This document shows, piece by piece, positions 1 to 5,374 of a stretch of 8,666 nt of DNA. The notes under the pieces are model-generated. The model was not told the origin of the DNA, searched no databases, and saw nothing but the letters and a program-made list of their open reading frames with translations. The stretch spans positions 12,809-21,474 of the forward strand of contig MGNS01000147.1 of assembly GCA_001795165.1 (NCBI GenBank), written 5' to 3'. Each line of letters starts with the position of its first letter. Positions within the stretch are counted from its first letter, which is position 1. Both the position numbers and the translations under genes were made by a program. The DNA is from Chloroflexi bacterium RBG_16_57_11. GTDB lineage: Bacteria > Chloroflexota > Anaerolineae > Anaerolineales > UBA4823.

Positions 1-361
1 GCGCCCGTCCAGCATCCGTCATGCAGTGCTTTCCGTCAGGGGACGTCTCAACCAGCCCGTCTTTCCGCAACATGTGAAGTATGTTGTATTGGGCAGCTAT
101 ATTGTTCACAGTTGCCTTTCCGCACGTAGCCCACAATTCGGCGTGATTAAGCGGTATGGATAGTGCTGCCAAAAGCGTATCCCGTTGCGACGATCTTTTA
201 CCGAACGACCGGCGCCAGCCAACTCCCGCTACCCACAGCTTTTCGACTGCCGCCTGTACGGCATTCAACTCTGCCAGAAGCACCTTCTCGCGTTCCTTGA
301 GTTCGGAAAGCCGAGCTGCTACCTCAGTCGCCAGGTCGGACACATCGTAATAATCGGTCAT
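1..361 (-). CDS. Partial coiled-coil / winged-helix-like protein, C-terminus cut by window edge
   Basis: The reverse strand is open from an ATG at 361 to the left edge, giving at least 120 residues (begins MTDYYDVSDL, visible end TDAGRA). Residues about 10-40 are charged, heptad-like helix (RLSELKEREKVLLAELNAV), probably a coiled coil. Residues about 60-120 resemble a winged helix: two helices, then LHMLRKDGLVETSPDGKHCMTDAGRA, which reads like a recognition helix followed by a wing. The ATG overlaps the stop of the upstream 81-aa gene as ATGA and is preceded by AGAGG five bases away, so start and coupling are firm. It is the third gene of the leftward block. DNA binding, perhaps as a transcription regulator, is an inference from the fold-like pattern; no specific family is recognised. 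The true C-terminus is not visible. Confidence 0.75.
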   Translation of the reverse strand, partial: MTDYYDVSDLATEVAARLSELKEREKVLLAELNAVQAAVEKLWVAGVGWRRSFGKRSSQRDTLLAALSIPLNHAELWATCGKATVNNIAAQYNILHMLRKDGLVETSPDGKHCMTDAGRA

Positions 362-603
362 CTCATCCTCTTCAGCCGCAAAGCGTTTTGCTCCGGTGTT
401 GACAGCGGGCTTACGCGCGTATCGTGCGACGGCAGGAGCCATCCGTCATCCATCCAGGAGCGGCTGAGCGCTCCGCAGTGAGCGCACCAAGTCACGTAAT
501 CCAATTGAGGCCGCTCACTATGCCGTGGAAACAATGGCTGGTTCACTAACACCGTATAGTTCGATCCGTGCTGACATTCCTCTTTCAATACCCGCCGTTT
601 CAT
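358..603 (-). CDS. Small unknown phage-type protein with a CxxC pair (81 aa)
   Basis: An 81-residue leftward frame starts at an ATG with a purine-rich GGGAAAGAG just upstream. It ends in a TGA that overlaps the next gene's ATG (ATGA), which argues for translational coupling. Residue C10 and the sequence VTWCAHCGAL near residues 38-47 give three cysteines; the CAHC pair suggests half of a metal site, so metal binding would need a partner ligand or a dimer. The C-terminus is basic. I do not recognise a named family. The context, between another small gene and a winged-helix-like gene in one leftward block, fits early phage accessory genes. The alternative rightward frames over this stretch look like shadows, because the overlap pattern supports the leftward reading. 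Confidence 0.65.
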   Translation of the reverse strand: MKRRVLKEECQHGSNYTVLVNQPLFPRHSERPQLDYVTWCAHCGALSRSWMDDGWLLPSHDTRVSPLSTPEQNALRLKRMR

Positions 604-640
604 TTCTCTTTCCCATGCACCGGGATGTCAAGGTCCCCGG

Positions 641-907
641 TCAATACGTGGACAAGTAAAACTGGACAATCTTCGTCAACGGCTTACGTCGGCGATCCGC
701 TTCCCGCATCCAGTGATAAAGACGTATTCGGGAGATAAACATCGTCTCAATATCGTCATCTAGAACTGGACAGTCTGGAAGCGCCGTTAACTGATCGGAC
801 GCCCGCTGCGCTTCGTGCTCCGCTATTTCAACATGGCGGAGACAATCCCTAACCAGCCGTTGCGCGAGCAGACGTTCTGCGATCATCGCCATTTTCTCGT
901 TCGCCAC
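641..907 (-). CDS. Small unknown helical protein, first gene of the leftward block (88 aa or shorter)
   Basis: A leftward frame runs from a GTG at 907 to a TGA at 641-643. The protein is charged and mostly helical by eye (AERLLAQRLVRDCLRHVEIAEHE), with an Arg-rich stretch READRRRKP near the C-terminus. No family is recognised. Start choice is uncertain. The GTG lies exactly where transcription should begin from the promoter at 914-942, so it would be a leaderless start. ATGs at 892 and 886 would have a very short leader with only a weak GAACGAGAA ahead of them. The gene is separated from the 81-aa gene by 37 bases and probably shares its mRNA. Confidence 0.6.
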   Translation of the reverse strand: MANEKMAMIAERLLAQRLVRDCLRHVEIAEHEAQRASDQLTALPDCPVLDDDIETMFISRIRLYHWMREADRRRKPLTKIVQFYLSTY

Positions 908-913
908 AATTTG

Positions 914-942
914 AATGTACTACAGGCCGGATCGACTGTCAA
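914..942 (-). promoter_or_regulatory. Sigma-70-like promoter driving the leftward block
   Basis: On the reverse strand a perfect TTGACA (937-942) is followed by a 17-base spacer and TACATT (914-919), a 4/6 match to the -10 consensus. The expected start of transcription, seven bases past the -10 box, is position 907, the first base of the GTG of the 88-aa gene. The box is back to back with the rightward promoter at 962-991. Confidence 0.7.
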
Positions 943-967
943 GAGAAATTTTAAATAATTCTTGACA
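937..967. promoter_or_regulatory. Inverted repeat between divergent -35 boxes, candidate operator
   Basis: TGTCAAGA (937-944) and TCTTGACA (960-967) are perfect 8-bp inverted arms around an AT-rich centre (GAAATTTTAAATAATT, 945-959 region). Part of the symmetry is the two -35 boxes themselves, but the extra GA/TC and the AT-rich middle go beyond what promoters need. A dimeric repressor bound here would block both promoters. The RHH-like protein encoded at 998-1174 is the obvious candidate ligand. The operator role is inferred. Confidence 0.4.
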
Positions 968-991
968 CCGCAGAAAAGCTGTGCACATAAT
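962..991 (+). promoter_or_regulatory. Sigma-70-like promoter driving the rightward replication operon
   Basis: A perfect TTGACA (962-967), an 18-base spacer and CATAAT (986-991, 5/6 match) form a strong-looking promoter. Expected transcription start is 998, the first base of an in-frame GTG of the RHH-like gene. A longer frame beginning with a TTG at 962 would start inside the -35 box, so that start is not believable. Confidence 0.7.
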
Positions 992-997
992 CGATCT

Positions 998-1174
998 GTG
1001 AAGATTCCGGTGCAGATGCGCAAAACGAATTTCTACATCCCAGCTCAAATCGACCGCGCCGTGAGCATGATCGCGGCGCGGCTCGACCGGCCGAAAGGCC
1101 GGACCCTAGCGCTGCTGCTGCTGCGTTTAAAGGAAATACGCGACATCGTCAAGGACCTCAATGGCAACTCATAA
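998..1174 (+). CDS. Ribbon-helix-helix-like small DNA-binding protein (58 aa)
   Basis: From a GTG at 998 the frame encodes 58 residues. After a short N-terminus comes RKTNFYIP, a polar/hydrophobic strand typical of the RHH ribbon. Then follow a first helix (AQIDRAVSMIAARL), a turn (DRPKG) and a second helix (RTLALLLLRLKEIRDIV). This strand-helix-helix order and the length fit Arc/CopG-type repressors, which bind operators as dimers. The GTG coincides with the predicted transcription start, so translation may be leaderless; the alternative is ATG 1016 (52 aa), also without a clear Shine-Dalgarno. It is the first gene of the rightward operon, next to the candidate operator, as expected for an autoregulator. 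Its last 14 bases overlap the next gene. The family call is from pattern only. Confidence 0.55.
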   Translation: MKIPVQMRKTNFYIPAQIDRAVSMIAARLDRPKGRTLALLLLRLKEIRDIVKDLNGNS

Positions 1175-1502
1175 CCCCATAACTATCATGGCCGAGGATG
1201 GCCCGAAGATGATAAAGCCGTCCATCACCACTAAGTACTTCGCCATCCACCACCCGTTACAGTCAGGGTTTCGCAGTTGGGCCATCACGCACATTAGGAC
1301 TGGCTACTACCTCCCGGCATGGTACTCCACAAAGCGCACAGCCTTAGCTGTTGCGGAAGCGTTGGAAGCGCAACAGCATACCCCTGATTGGGGCAGGTGG
1401 AACTGTGGGTCCCTTGGAAGAAGGCCGTCTAAAGGCATCATTGCGGCTATGCAAATGGCGTTTGCAAAAGCGATGCTGTTGCCGAAGACAGGACGAACAT
1501 GA
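1161..1502 (+). CDS. Unknown phage protein (113 aa)
   Basis: The frame starts at ATG 1161 with AAGGA five bases upstream (1151-1155), a good ribosome site lying inside the end of the RHH-like gene, so the two are probably coupled. It ends in ATGA shared with rusA. The middle of the protein (about residues 26-55: FAIHHPLQSGFRSWAITHIRTGYYLPAW) is rich in aromatic residues and looks like a compact beta-rich fold, followed by helices (KRTALAVAEALEAQ). No catalytic motif or known family is recognised. Its place between a regulator and RusA suggests an early accessory role, nothing more precise. Confidence 0.7.
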   Translation: MATHNPITIMAEDGPKMIKPSITTKYFAIHHPLQSGFRSWAITHIRTGYYLPAWYSTKRTALAVAEALEAQQHTPDWGRWNCGSLGRRPSKGIIAAMQMAFAKAMLLPKTGRT

Positions 1503-1978
1503 GAATCGTGGTCTTCGGCAACCCAGCCCCTCAGGGGTCCAAACGCTTCCTCGGCCGGGCCAATAGTGGAAAGGGCATCATGGTTGAGTCCAGCAAGGCC
1601 GTGAAGCCTTGGCGCGAGGCAGTGAAGTATGCCGCGATAAACGTCATGGACAAGCTTCTCCTGGCTGAACTCTACCCACTTCACTCTGCATCCCTTTCTG
1701 TGTGCAACCCATTGAAAACCCGCTTGATAGGGCCGGTATCGATGCGAATCATTTTCACCTTGCCGCGTCCTAAGAGTGCGCCGAAGTCTCGACTTTACCC
1801 GGATCGCAAGCCGGACCTCTCCAAGCTCATCCGGTCAACCGAAGACGCGCTGGTTGATGCGGGCGTAATTGAGGATGATGCGCGGATTGTACAATTCTAT
1901 GCCGTCAAGGCATACCCTAAGTCTGGTGGGGAGACACTGAATCGTCCTGGGGCAGTGATAATCGTAGAGGAAATTTGA
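1499..1978 (+). CDS. rusA: RusA-family Holliday junction resolvase (159 aa), with one acidic site replaced by Ser
   Basis: RusA is a small homodimeric endonuclease that cuts four-way DNA junctions during recombination and resolves branched phage DNA. The N-terminus (MRIVVFGNPAPQGSKRF) matches the usual start of phage RusA. The core is KPDLSKLIR (residues 104-112), EDAL (115-118), then AGVIEDDARIV (121-131). Aligned with E. coli RusA (D70-L-D72-N-L ... D90-D91), D106 matches D70 and D127 matches D91 with the same 21-residue spacing, but the D72 position is Ser108 and the K76 position is Arg112. Length is a little above the E. coli protein, about 120 aa, because of an insert around residues 45-75. 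The start ATG overlaps the preceding stop (ATGA) and has AGGA at 1490-1493. Family call is firm; whether the Ser variant is active is not known from the sequence. Confidence 0.9.
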   Translation: MRIVVFGNPAPQGSKRFLGRANSGKGIMVESSKAVKPWREAVKYAAINVMDKLLLAELYPLHSASLSVCNPLKTRLIGPVSMRIIFTLPRPKSAPKSRLYPDRKPDLSKLIRSTEDALVDAGVIEDDARIVQFYAVKAYPKSGGETLNRPGAVIIVEEI

Positions 1979-2127
1979 GTTGAACTGGCTAACCACGCGA
2001 TGCTGGGACGTTTAGATGTAAACCGTGCCTCGATTCAGAGTCCAAGATGGCCAGGTTGACTAGGCTTACTCCAGGCCAAACAGTCTGAGATCGCGGAGGC
2101 TTTCGATCCGACTGCTGAAAAGGACAA
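1979..2127 (+). other. 149-bp gap with only very short, broken reading frames
   Basis: No convincing gene is present. In the rusA frame, reading past its stop gives an ATG at 2000 with 19 codons to a TGA (2057-2059), then a further open stretch into the next gene. ATG 2047 opens 13 codons (MARLTRLTPGQTV) and then stops at 2086-2088. Either could be a decayed small gene. No promoter or terminator with a U-tract is seen. Confidence 0.4.
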
Positions 2128-2838
2128 ATGGCCTGCCCGGACTGCGGCGGGTACGGAAGCCTAGATCAATCGGACACCTGCCCTAATTGCGAAGGACTTG
2201 GGGATAATGAAGGAATGTACAAGCCAGAAGCTATCGCCCCGGTGAGACTGCGGGACATAGCGCCTAGAAAGTTCCGGCAGATATCACTTCACCGAGGCGA
2301 GGCATGCGTCAATTTGCGCGAGGACGGCTCTGTCAGCTTGGCCGGTCCTCCGTATACAACCGGCATTAAGTTGCTTTATTTGTGTAAGGATGGCCTGCGC
2401 GAGCGCATCGAGCGATTAAATGCAGACCTAAATGATTGCCTTGAGGCATCGGGAGCACTTGAGGATATGGCATTGGCCGACAACGAGAAGCCACACCCTG
2501 ACCCTTTAGTCCGATTAACCGGCCTTCACCTCGGCGAGTACGGCGGGGGCGAATGGCTATATTATGACATCGGCTTACTCGCCTATCATGCCCTGGAAGC
2601 CATGCAGTTGGCCGTACTGGCATTTCAGCAGATCGTAACCGGTGAAAAGCTGGTGAACTCGCTCGACATCGGCGACTTCTACACCAATATTTCCAGTGCA
2701 CTAGCAGAGAAGAATGGAGAGGGAGTACTGTCTGAACCTGGGGATATGCCATCTATCCAAGATGAGATCCAAGGCTTGATCAACTTAGTACAGTCTGCCC
2801 GCCGGATTGCTAAACGCCCACGCAAAGGTTTAACATGA
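2128..2838 (+). CDS. Unknown phage protein with N-terminal DnaJ-like zinc finger (236 aa)
   Basis: The N-terminus has two CxxCxGxG-type motifs, CPDCGGYG (residues 3-10) and CPNCEGLG (18-25). This is the pattern of one zinc-binding unit of the DnaJ Cys-rich domain, so Zn binding is likely. No J-domain is present, so this is not a DnaJ chaperone. The rest has a beta-rich stretch (about 50-85), a helical segment (LRERIERLNADLNDCLEASGA, stated here in part) and a long C-terminal helical part ending in a basic tail (RRIAKRPRKG). The start is ATG 2128 with AAAAGGA only three bases away, a rather short spacing. Its stop overlaps the methyltransferase ATG (ATGA), so the two are co-translated. Function is unknown. 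Confidence 0.75.
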   Translation: MACPDCGGYGSLDQSDTCPNCEGLGDNEGMYKPEAIAPVRLRDIAPRKFRQISLHRGEACVNLREDGSVSLAGPPYTTGIKLLYLCKDGLRERIERLNADLNDCLEASGALEDMALADNEKPHPDPLVRLTGLHLGEYGGGEWLYYDIGLLAYHALEAMQLAVLAFQQIVTGEKLVNSLDIGDFYTNISSALAEKNGEGVLSEPGDMPSIQDEIQGLINLVQSARRIAKRPRKGLT

Positions 2839-3578
2839 GGCCCTACTACGATCATAAGGGAATAAAAATCTATCATGGGGATTGCCGGGACATCCTGCCA
2901 CACCTTGGTATCGTGGACCTCATTCTGACGGACCCGCCTTTCAACGCTAATAAGAAATACGGATCTGGGACTAATGACCTCATGTCTTGGCCTGCTTATT
3001 GCGAATGGTTATGCCCAATCATCACGCAGATGGAGCAAATGTGCAGTGGCCCAGTGATGATCTTCGCATCGGTTAACGGGATGTTAGAATTATGTCGGAT
3101 AAAGAGGCCAAAGCACATTTGCGTCTGGGATAAACCGTTATCTTTTGCTCCGCGTCTAGGCAATTCCACTTTCATGCCACATTGGGAACCATGCCTCATC
3201 TATGGAAACATCTATGGAAATCAACGTGGAGAGAGTGGGCGACAAACCTATCATATTTCGGATGTATGGCATAACAACCCAGCGGAACGAAATGGACACC
3301 CATGCCCAAAACCCTTGCCATTATTAAAGAGGATCATTAGAGATATTCCAGCCATATTGATTCTAGATCCATTTATGGGAAGCGGAACGACTCTAGTAGC
3401 GGCTAAGCAACTCAACAGCCGCGCCATTGGAATCGAAATCGAGGAACGCTATTGCGAGATTGCCGCCATACGGCTCTCGCAGGAAGTCCTGGACTTTGGA
3501 GACCAGCTGCCACCCCAATTGGAGCAGGCGGATCTATACGCGGACGAGGAACCGCTTCCAATTTCAGGGGAGCCGTGA
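2835..3578 (+). CDS. Beta-class DNA adenine-N6 / cytosine-N4 methyltransferase (247 aa)
   Basis: This enzyme transfers a methyl group from S-adenosylmethionine to an exocyclic amine of adenine or cytosine in DNA. The catalytic motif IV is TDPPF (residues 32-36; the common form is DPPY). The AdoMet motif I LDPFMGSGTT is at 177-186, and HPCPKPLPLL (155-164) matches the HPxxKP motif that sits just before it. The order IV then I marks the beta class (PF01555-like). Between them lies the small target-recognition region (about 90-150). The length of 247 is at the compact end. The start ATG overlaps the previous stop and has AAAGG six bases upstream. No restriction endonuclease is nearby, so it is probably a solitary phage methylase that protects the genome or marks it for regulation. 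Target base and site cannot be read from the sequence. Confidence 0.9.
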   Translation: MRPYYDHKGIKIYHGDCRDILPHLGIVDLILTDPPFNANKKYGSGTNDLMSWPAYCEWLCPIITQMEQMCSGPVMIFASVNGMLELCRIKRPKHICVWDKPLSFAPRLGNSTFMPHWEPCLIYGNIYGNQRGESGRQTYHISDVWHNNPAERNGHPCPKPLPLLKRIIRDIPAILILDPFMGSGTTLVAAKQLNSRAIGIEIEERYCEIAAIRLSQEVLDFGDQLPPQLEQADLYADEEPLPISGEP

Positions 3579-3616
3579 GAAAATGAGGTTGTCTGGTTGG
3601 CCGACCAGATGTAAGA

Positions 3617-3649
3617 CAGCCCGTGGGGGGCTGCCTGATTCAGCCCTCC
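3617..3649 (+). promoter_or_regulatory. Two mutually exclusive hairpins in the leader of the 79-aa gene
   Basis: GGGCTG (3628-3633) can pair perfectly with CAGCCC on its left (3617-3622, 5-base loop) or with CAGCCC on its right (3641-3646, 7-base loop). The right-hand hairpin extends to 9 bp with one G-U pair (3625-3633 with 3641-3649). No U-tract follows, so neither is a standard terminator. The switch lies in the only untranslated gap between the methyltransferase and the Cys-rich gene. Confidence 0.4.
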
Positions 3650-3655
3650 CACATG

Positions 3656-3668
3656 CCTGATCAGGAGG
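3656..3668 (+). promoter_or_regulatory. Strong ribosome binding site that fixes a TTG start, overlapping a palindrome
   Basis: AGGAGG (3663-3668) lies seven bases before TTG 3676, an ideal spacing, and no ATG or GTG competes in that frame. The first three bases of the site are also the end of the perfect palindrome CCTGATCAGG (3656-3665). Folding or protein binding there could hide the ribosome site. Confidence 0.65.
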
Positions 3669-3675
3669 CAAGCAT

Positions 3676-3915
3676 TTGAAAATATCGAAGGTTCATCCAT
3701 GTCCAGTCGGCGAGAAATCGCAGATAGACAAACTGTGGGACGAAGCATACCCCCTAGGTTTTTACAAAGTCTCAAACCACAGCTATAACGGAAATTGCTG
3801 GGAACCAGAGGCTATTTGCGGACTATGCCAGGGGACCTGCCACAAGCATGGTGCCAAGCGCGGAGGCTGCCTGGATTGCCGTCCGTGCCCTGCCTGCGAA
3901 GCGGGCGCAGCATGA
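3676..3915 (+). CDS. Small Cys-rich, probably zinc-binding protein with TTG start (79 aa)
   Basis: The frame starts at TTG 3676, chosen because of the near-perfect AGGAGG seven bases upstream. Nine cysteines are present: C9, C41, C48, C51, C55, C65, C68, C71 and C74. The second half carries CGLC, CHKH, CLDC and CPAC, a ladder of CxxC-like pairs that could hold one or two zinc ions. The N-terminal part (KLWDEAYPLGFYKVSNHSYN) is not recognised. The stop overlaps the ATG of the DUF1376 gene (ATGA), so its translation probably feeds that of the replication protein. Function unknown; a DNA- or RNA-binding role is possible but only inferred from the cysteines. Confidence 0.7.
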   Translation: MKISKVHPCPVGEKSQIDKLWDEAYPLGFYKVSNHSYNGNCWEPEAICGLCQGTCHKHGAKRGGCLDCRPCPACEAGAA

Positions 3916-4859
3916 TACATTCTTACCCCTGGTACATCACCGATTGGCGGGAATCTGAAGCGGTTCTCACTATGACCATTGAGCAGCGCGGCCTCTATCG
4001 TGAACTTCTCGACATGTGCTGGAGGGAAGGTAGCTTACCCCCCGAAGAACGCACACTCAGGAAACTTGCGATGGCCGAGCAGGCCGAATTCGACAAGTGC
4101 TGGCCAGTAGTGAAAACCCAGTTTACAGAACGAGATGGCCGCTTATGGAATGCAAAGGTTGATGAGAAGAGGCCGGAAGTACTTAAGTCGAAAGAGGATA
4201 GATCTCGCGGAGGGAAGATTAGAGCAGAATCCGCGCCGAGAAAGAAGGGTCGATTCTTACCTGACCGCACCAGCTCAGCTGGTCGTGAGCTGCCAGCTTG
4301 TGACCAGCTGAGCACCAGCTCAGCTCCAGCTGAGCATCCAGCTGACGACCAGCCCCCTCCTTCTCCTTCTATGCAGCTGGCTCCTTCTCCCCTTCCGGGT
4401 GTTTCGGATTCCATAGTTCCTTCAAGACATAAGTTACATATCGAGAAATCAGAAAACGATTTCTCTCTTTCGTCCAATTCCGCAAACTCCGGGAAAAACG
4501 GACGGAAACCGAAAGGCGATTCAGACATGCCAGGGTATCTCGTTCAGGGCTTCGATGAATGGTGGGCAATCTATCCTCGAAAAGAAGCAAAGCCGCAAGC
4601 GAGGAAGGCTTACGCGAAATACCGAGTATCCGGGGTGGAGCATGAGAAAATTATGGCCGCTCAAAGTCGATGCAACCCGGATCTGCTTACCAGGGAAGTC
4701 GGGTTTCGACCGCAGCCGTCAAGTTGGTTACATCAAGAGCACTGGTTGGATGAAACATCTCCGGAGACCTTAAAGCGGCCAGAGGATCTTGACGAACTCG
4801 ACCGTCTCAGGCCGCCGCCGCTCGCGCTGCCGGACCCAGGAGCAAAATATGCAAAGTGA
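3912..4859 (+). CDS. DUF1376/YdaU-type phage replication protein (315 aa)
   Basis: The N-terminus, SYPWYITDWRESEAVLTMT followed by EQRGLYRELLDMCWREGSLP (residues 4-44), is the typical DUF1376 signature. The domain ends near residue 90 after LWNAKVDEKR. Residues about 95-205 are a low-complexity Ser/Pro linker. The C-terminal domain begins at GFDEWWAIYPRKEAKPQARKA (213-233) and ends with PSSWLHQEHWLD (269-280), a pattern common in phage replication initiators and helicase loaders. The start is ATG 3912, overlapping the previous stop; a longer frame from 3795 has no support. DUF1376 proteins are found in phage replication modules, and a DnaB-like helicase gene lies just downstream, so a role in origin recognition or helicase recruitment is likely though not proven for this family. 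The linker-coding DNA carries the 11-bp repeat array described separately. Confidence 0.85.
   Translation: MIHSYPWYITDWRESEAVLTMTIEQRGLYRELLDMCWREGSLPPEERTLRKLAMAEQAEFDKCWPVVKTQFTERDGRLWNAKVDEKRPEVLKSKEDRSRGGKIRAESAPRKKGRFLPDRTSSAGRELPACDQLSTSSAPAEHPADDQPPPSPSMQLAPSPLPGVSDSIVPSRHKLHIEKSENDFSLSSNSANSGKNGRKPKGDSDMPGYLVQGFDEWWAIYPRKEAKPQARKAYAKYRVSGVEHEKIMAAQSRCNPDLLTREVGFRPQPSSWLHQEHWLDETSPETLKRPEDLDELDRLRPPPLALPDPGAKYAK
4269..4354 (+). repeat. 11-bp iteron-like direct repeats inside the DUF1376 gene, candidate replication origin
   Basis: Units with consensus (A/T)CCAGCTGAGC lie at 4303-4313, 4314-4324 and 4325-4335. Diverged units are at 4269-4279, 4292-4302, 4337-4347 and 4348-4358. The core AGCT occurs nine times between 4272 and 4343, and once more at 4375. 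The first unit begins a perfect 15-bp palindrome, ACCAGCTCAGCTGGT (4269-4283). Because 11 is not a multiple of 3, each unit is read in a different frame and the protein (residues 120-147) is not repeated every unit, so the repetition acts at the DNA level. An 11-bp period places the sites on about one face of the helix. Iterons in the linker of an initiator gene are the layout of the lambda origin in gene O; origin function here is inferred. Confidence 0.6.
4411..4480 (+). other. AT-rich stretch with perfect inverted repeat next to the iteron array, candidate unwinding element
   Basis: By hand count 45 of 70 bases are A or T, against a GC-rich array just upstream. Inside it GAGAAATC (4443-4450) and GATTTCTC (4458-4465) form a perfect 8-bp inverted repeat with a 7-base loop. 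It still codes for the Ser/Asn-rich linker of the DUF1376 protein. A DNA-unwinding role is inferred from position. Confidence 0.4.
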
Positions 4860-5178
4860 CATAAAGAAAATTACCATCTACCGGCCGTTCGCCAACGGAT
4901 CGCAGTTTGCGGACTGGACAGGGAAGAACTGCGGAAACTGCAAGAAATCGACGCAAGGCACATTTGCCCATTGGATTTGCGACGTGGAGAAAGAAATATG
5001 GAAAACGTACTACGGAACAGGGAAGATGTCGGAGGAAATTGCGCGGCGCATGAACTACTTGCGCGACGATGGAAGCAATGCCGGTTTGGAATATGGCTGG
5101 CCGTGCGCTGAGATCGAACCGACTTCAGAATGGATCGAGCACGCAGTTCAGTACTGGAGAGAACTACATGCCAAGTGA
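4849..5178 (+). CDS. Unknown phage protein with four conserved-looking cysteines (109 aa)
   Basis: The start is ATG 4849 with AGGAG (4838-4842) six bases upstream; a longer frame from 4789 lacks such a site and overlaps the previous gene more. The first codons overlap the last 11 bases of the DUF1376 gene. The protein begins MQSDIKKITIYRPFANGSQF. It has C28-x2-C31, C44 and C86, and between them EEIARRMNY (62-70), a pattern I associate with a common group of small phage proteins of unknown function. The cysteines could form one zinc site. It sits between the replication protein and the helicase, so a role in early replication or host interaction is possible, without direct evidence. Confidence 0.75.
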   Translation: MQSDIKKITIYRPFANGSQFADWTGKNCGNCKKSTQGTFAHWICDVEKEIWKTYYGTGKMSEEIARRMNYLRDDGSNAGLEYGWPCAEIEPTSEWIEHAVQYWRELHAK

Positions 5179-5374
5179 AACCAATTACAAGGAACTCGTG
5201 CGTACGATCCACTTGGCACACTCGGAATCTTTTCCGGGCGTGGAATACATTGGGCCTATTCACACGATTAACATGCTTGTCAACGCGCGACGAGCGCAAC
5301 AAGCCCAGGTAGCCCATGTTGAGGAGTTGGAAGCAGACCTGTACGAAGCAATGTCCGAGTGGATGAGAGCATGA
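5168..5374 (+). CDS. Small unknown helical protein (68 aa)
   Basis: ATG 5168 is preceded by GGAGAG (5156-5161) at six bases, which fixes the start inside the end of the 109-aa gene (11-base overlap). The protein begins MPSETNYKELVRTIHLAHSE and ends in a long amphipathic helix, ARRAQQAQVAHVEELEADLY, with heptad-like spacing, so it may form a coiled coil or bind a partner. The stop is followed at once by the helicase start (ATGATG). No family is recognised. Confidence 0.65.
   Translation: MPSETNYKELVRTIHLAHSESFPGVEYIGPIHTINMLVNARRAQQAQVAHVEELEADLYEAMSEWMRA

Noticed and set aside
156..481. Rightward frames near the left end (64 and 98 aa)
   Set aside because: The reverse strand has an ATGA-coupled chain with ribosome sites and protein-like sequence, so these are shadows.
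962..997. TTG start of the RHH-like gene at 962
   Set aside because: It lies in the -35 box and upstream of the predicted transcription start.
2056..2084. TTGACT followed by AACAGT as a promoter
   Set aside because: The -10 match is poor and the site is inside a continuous operon.
3583..3660. 25-codon frame (begins MRLSGWPTRC) after the methyltransferase
   Set aside because: No properly spaced ribosome site, and it is read through the hairpin region; too little to call a gene.
3795..3911. 39-residue N-terminal extension of the DUF1376 protein
   Set aside because: The family signature begins right at the ATG 3912, which is coupled to the previous stop; the extension is the other frame of the Cys-rich gene.
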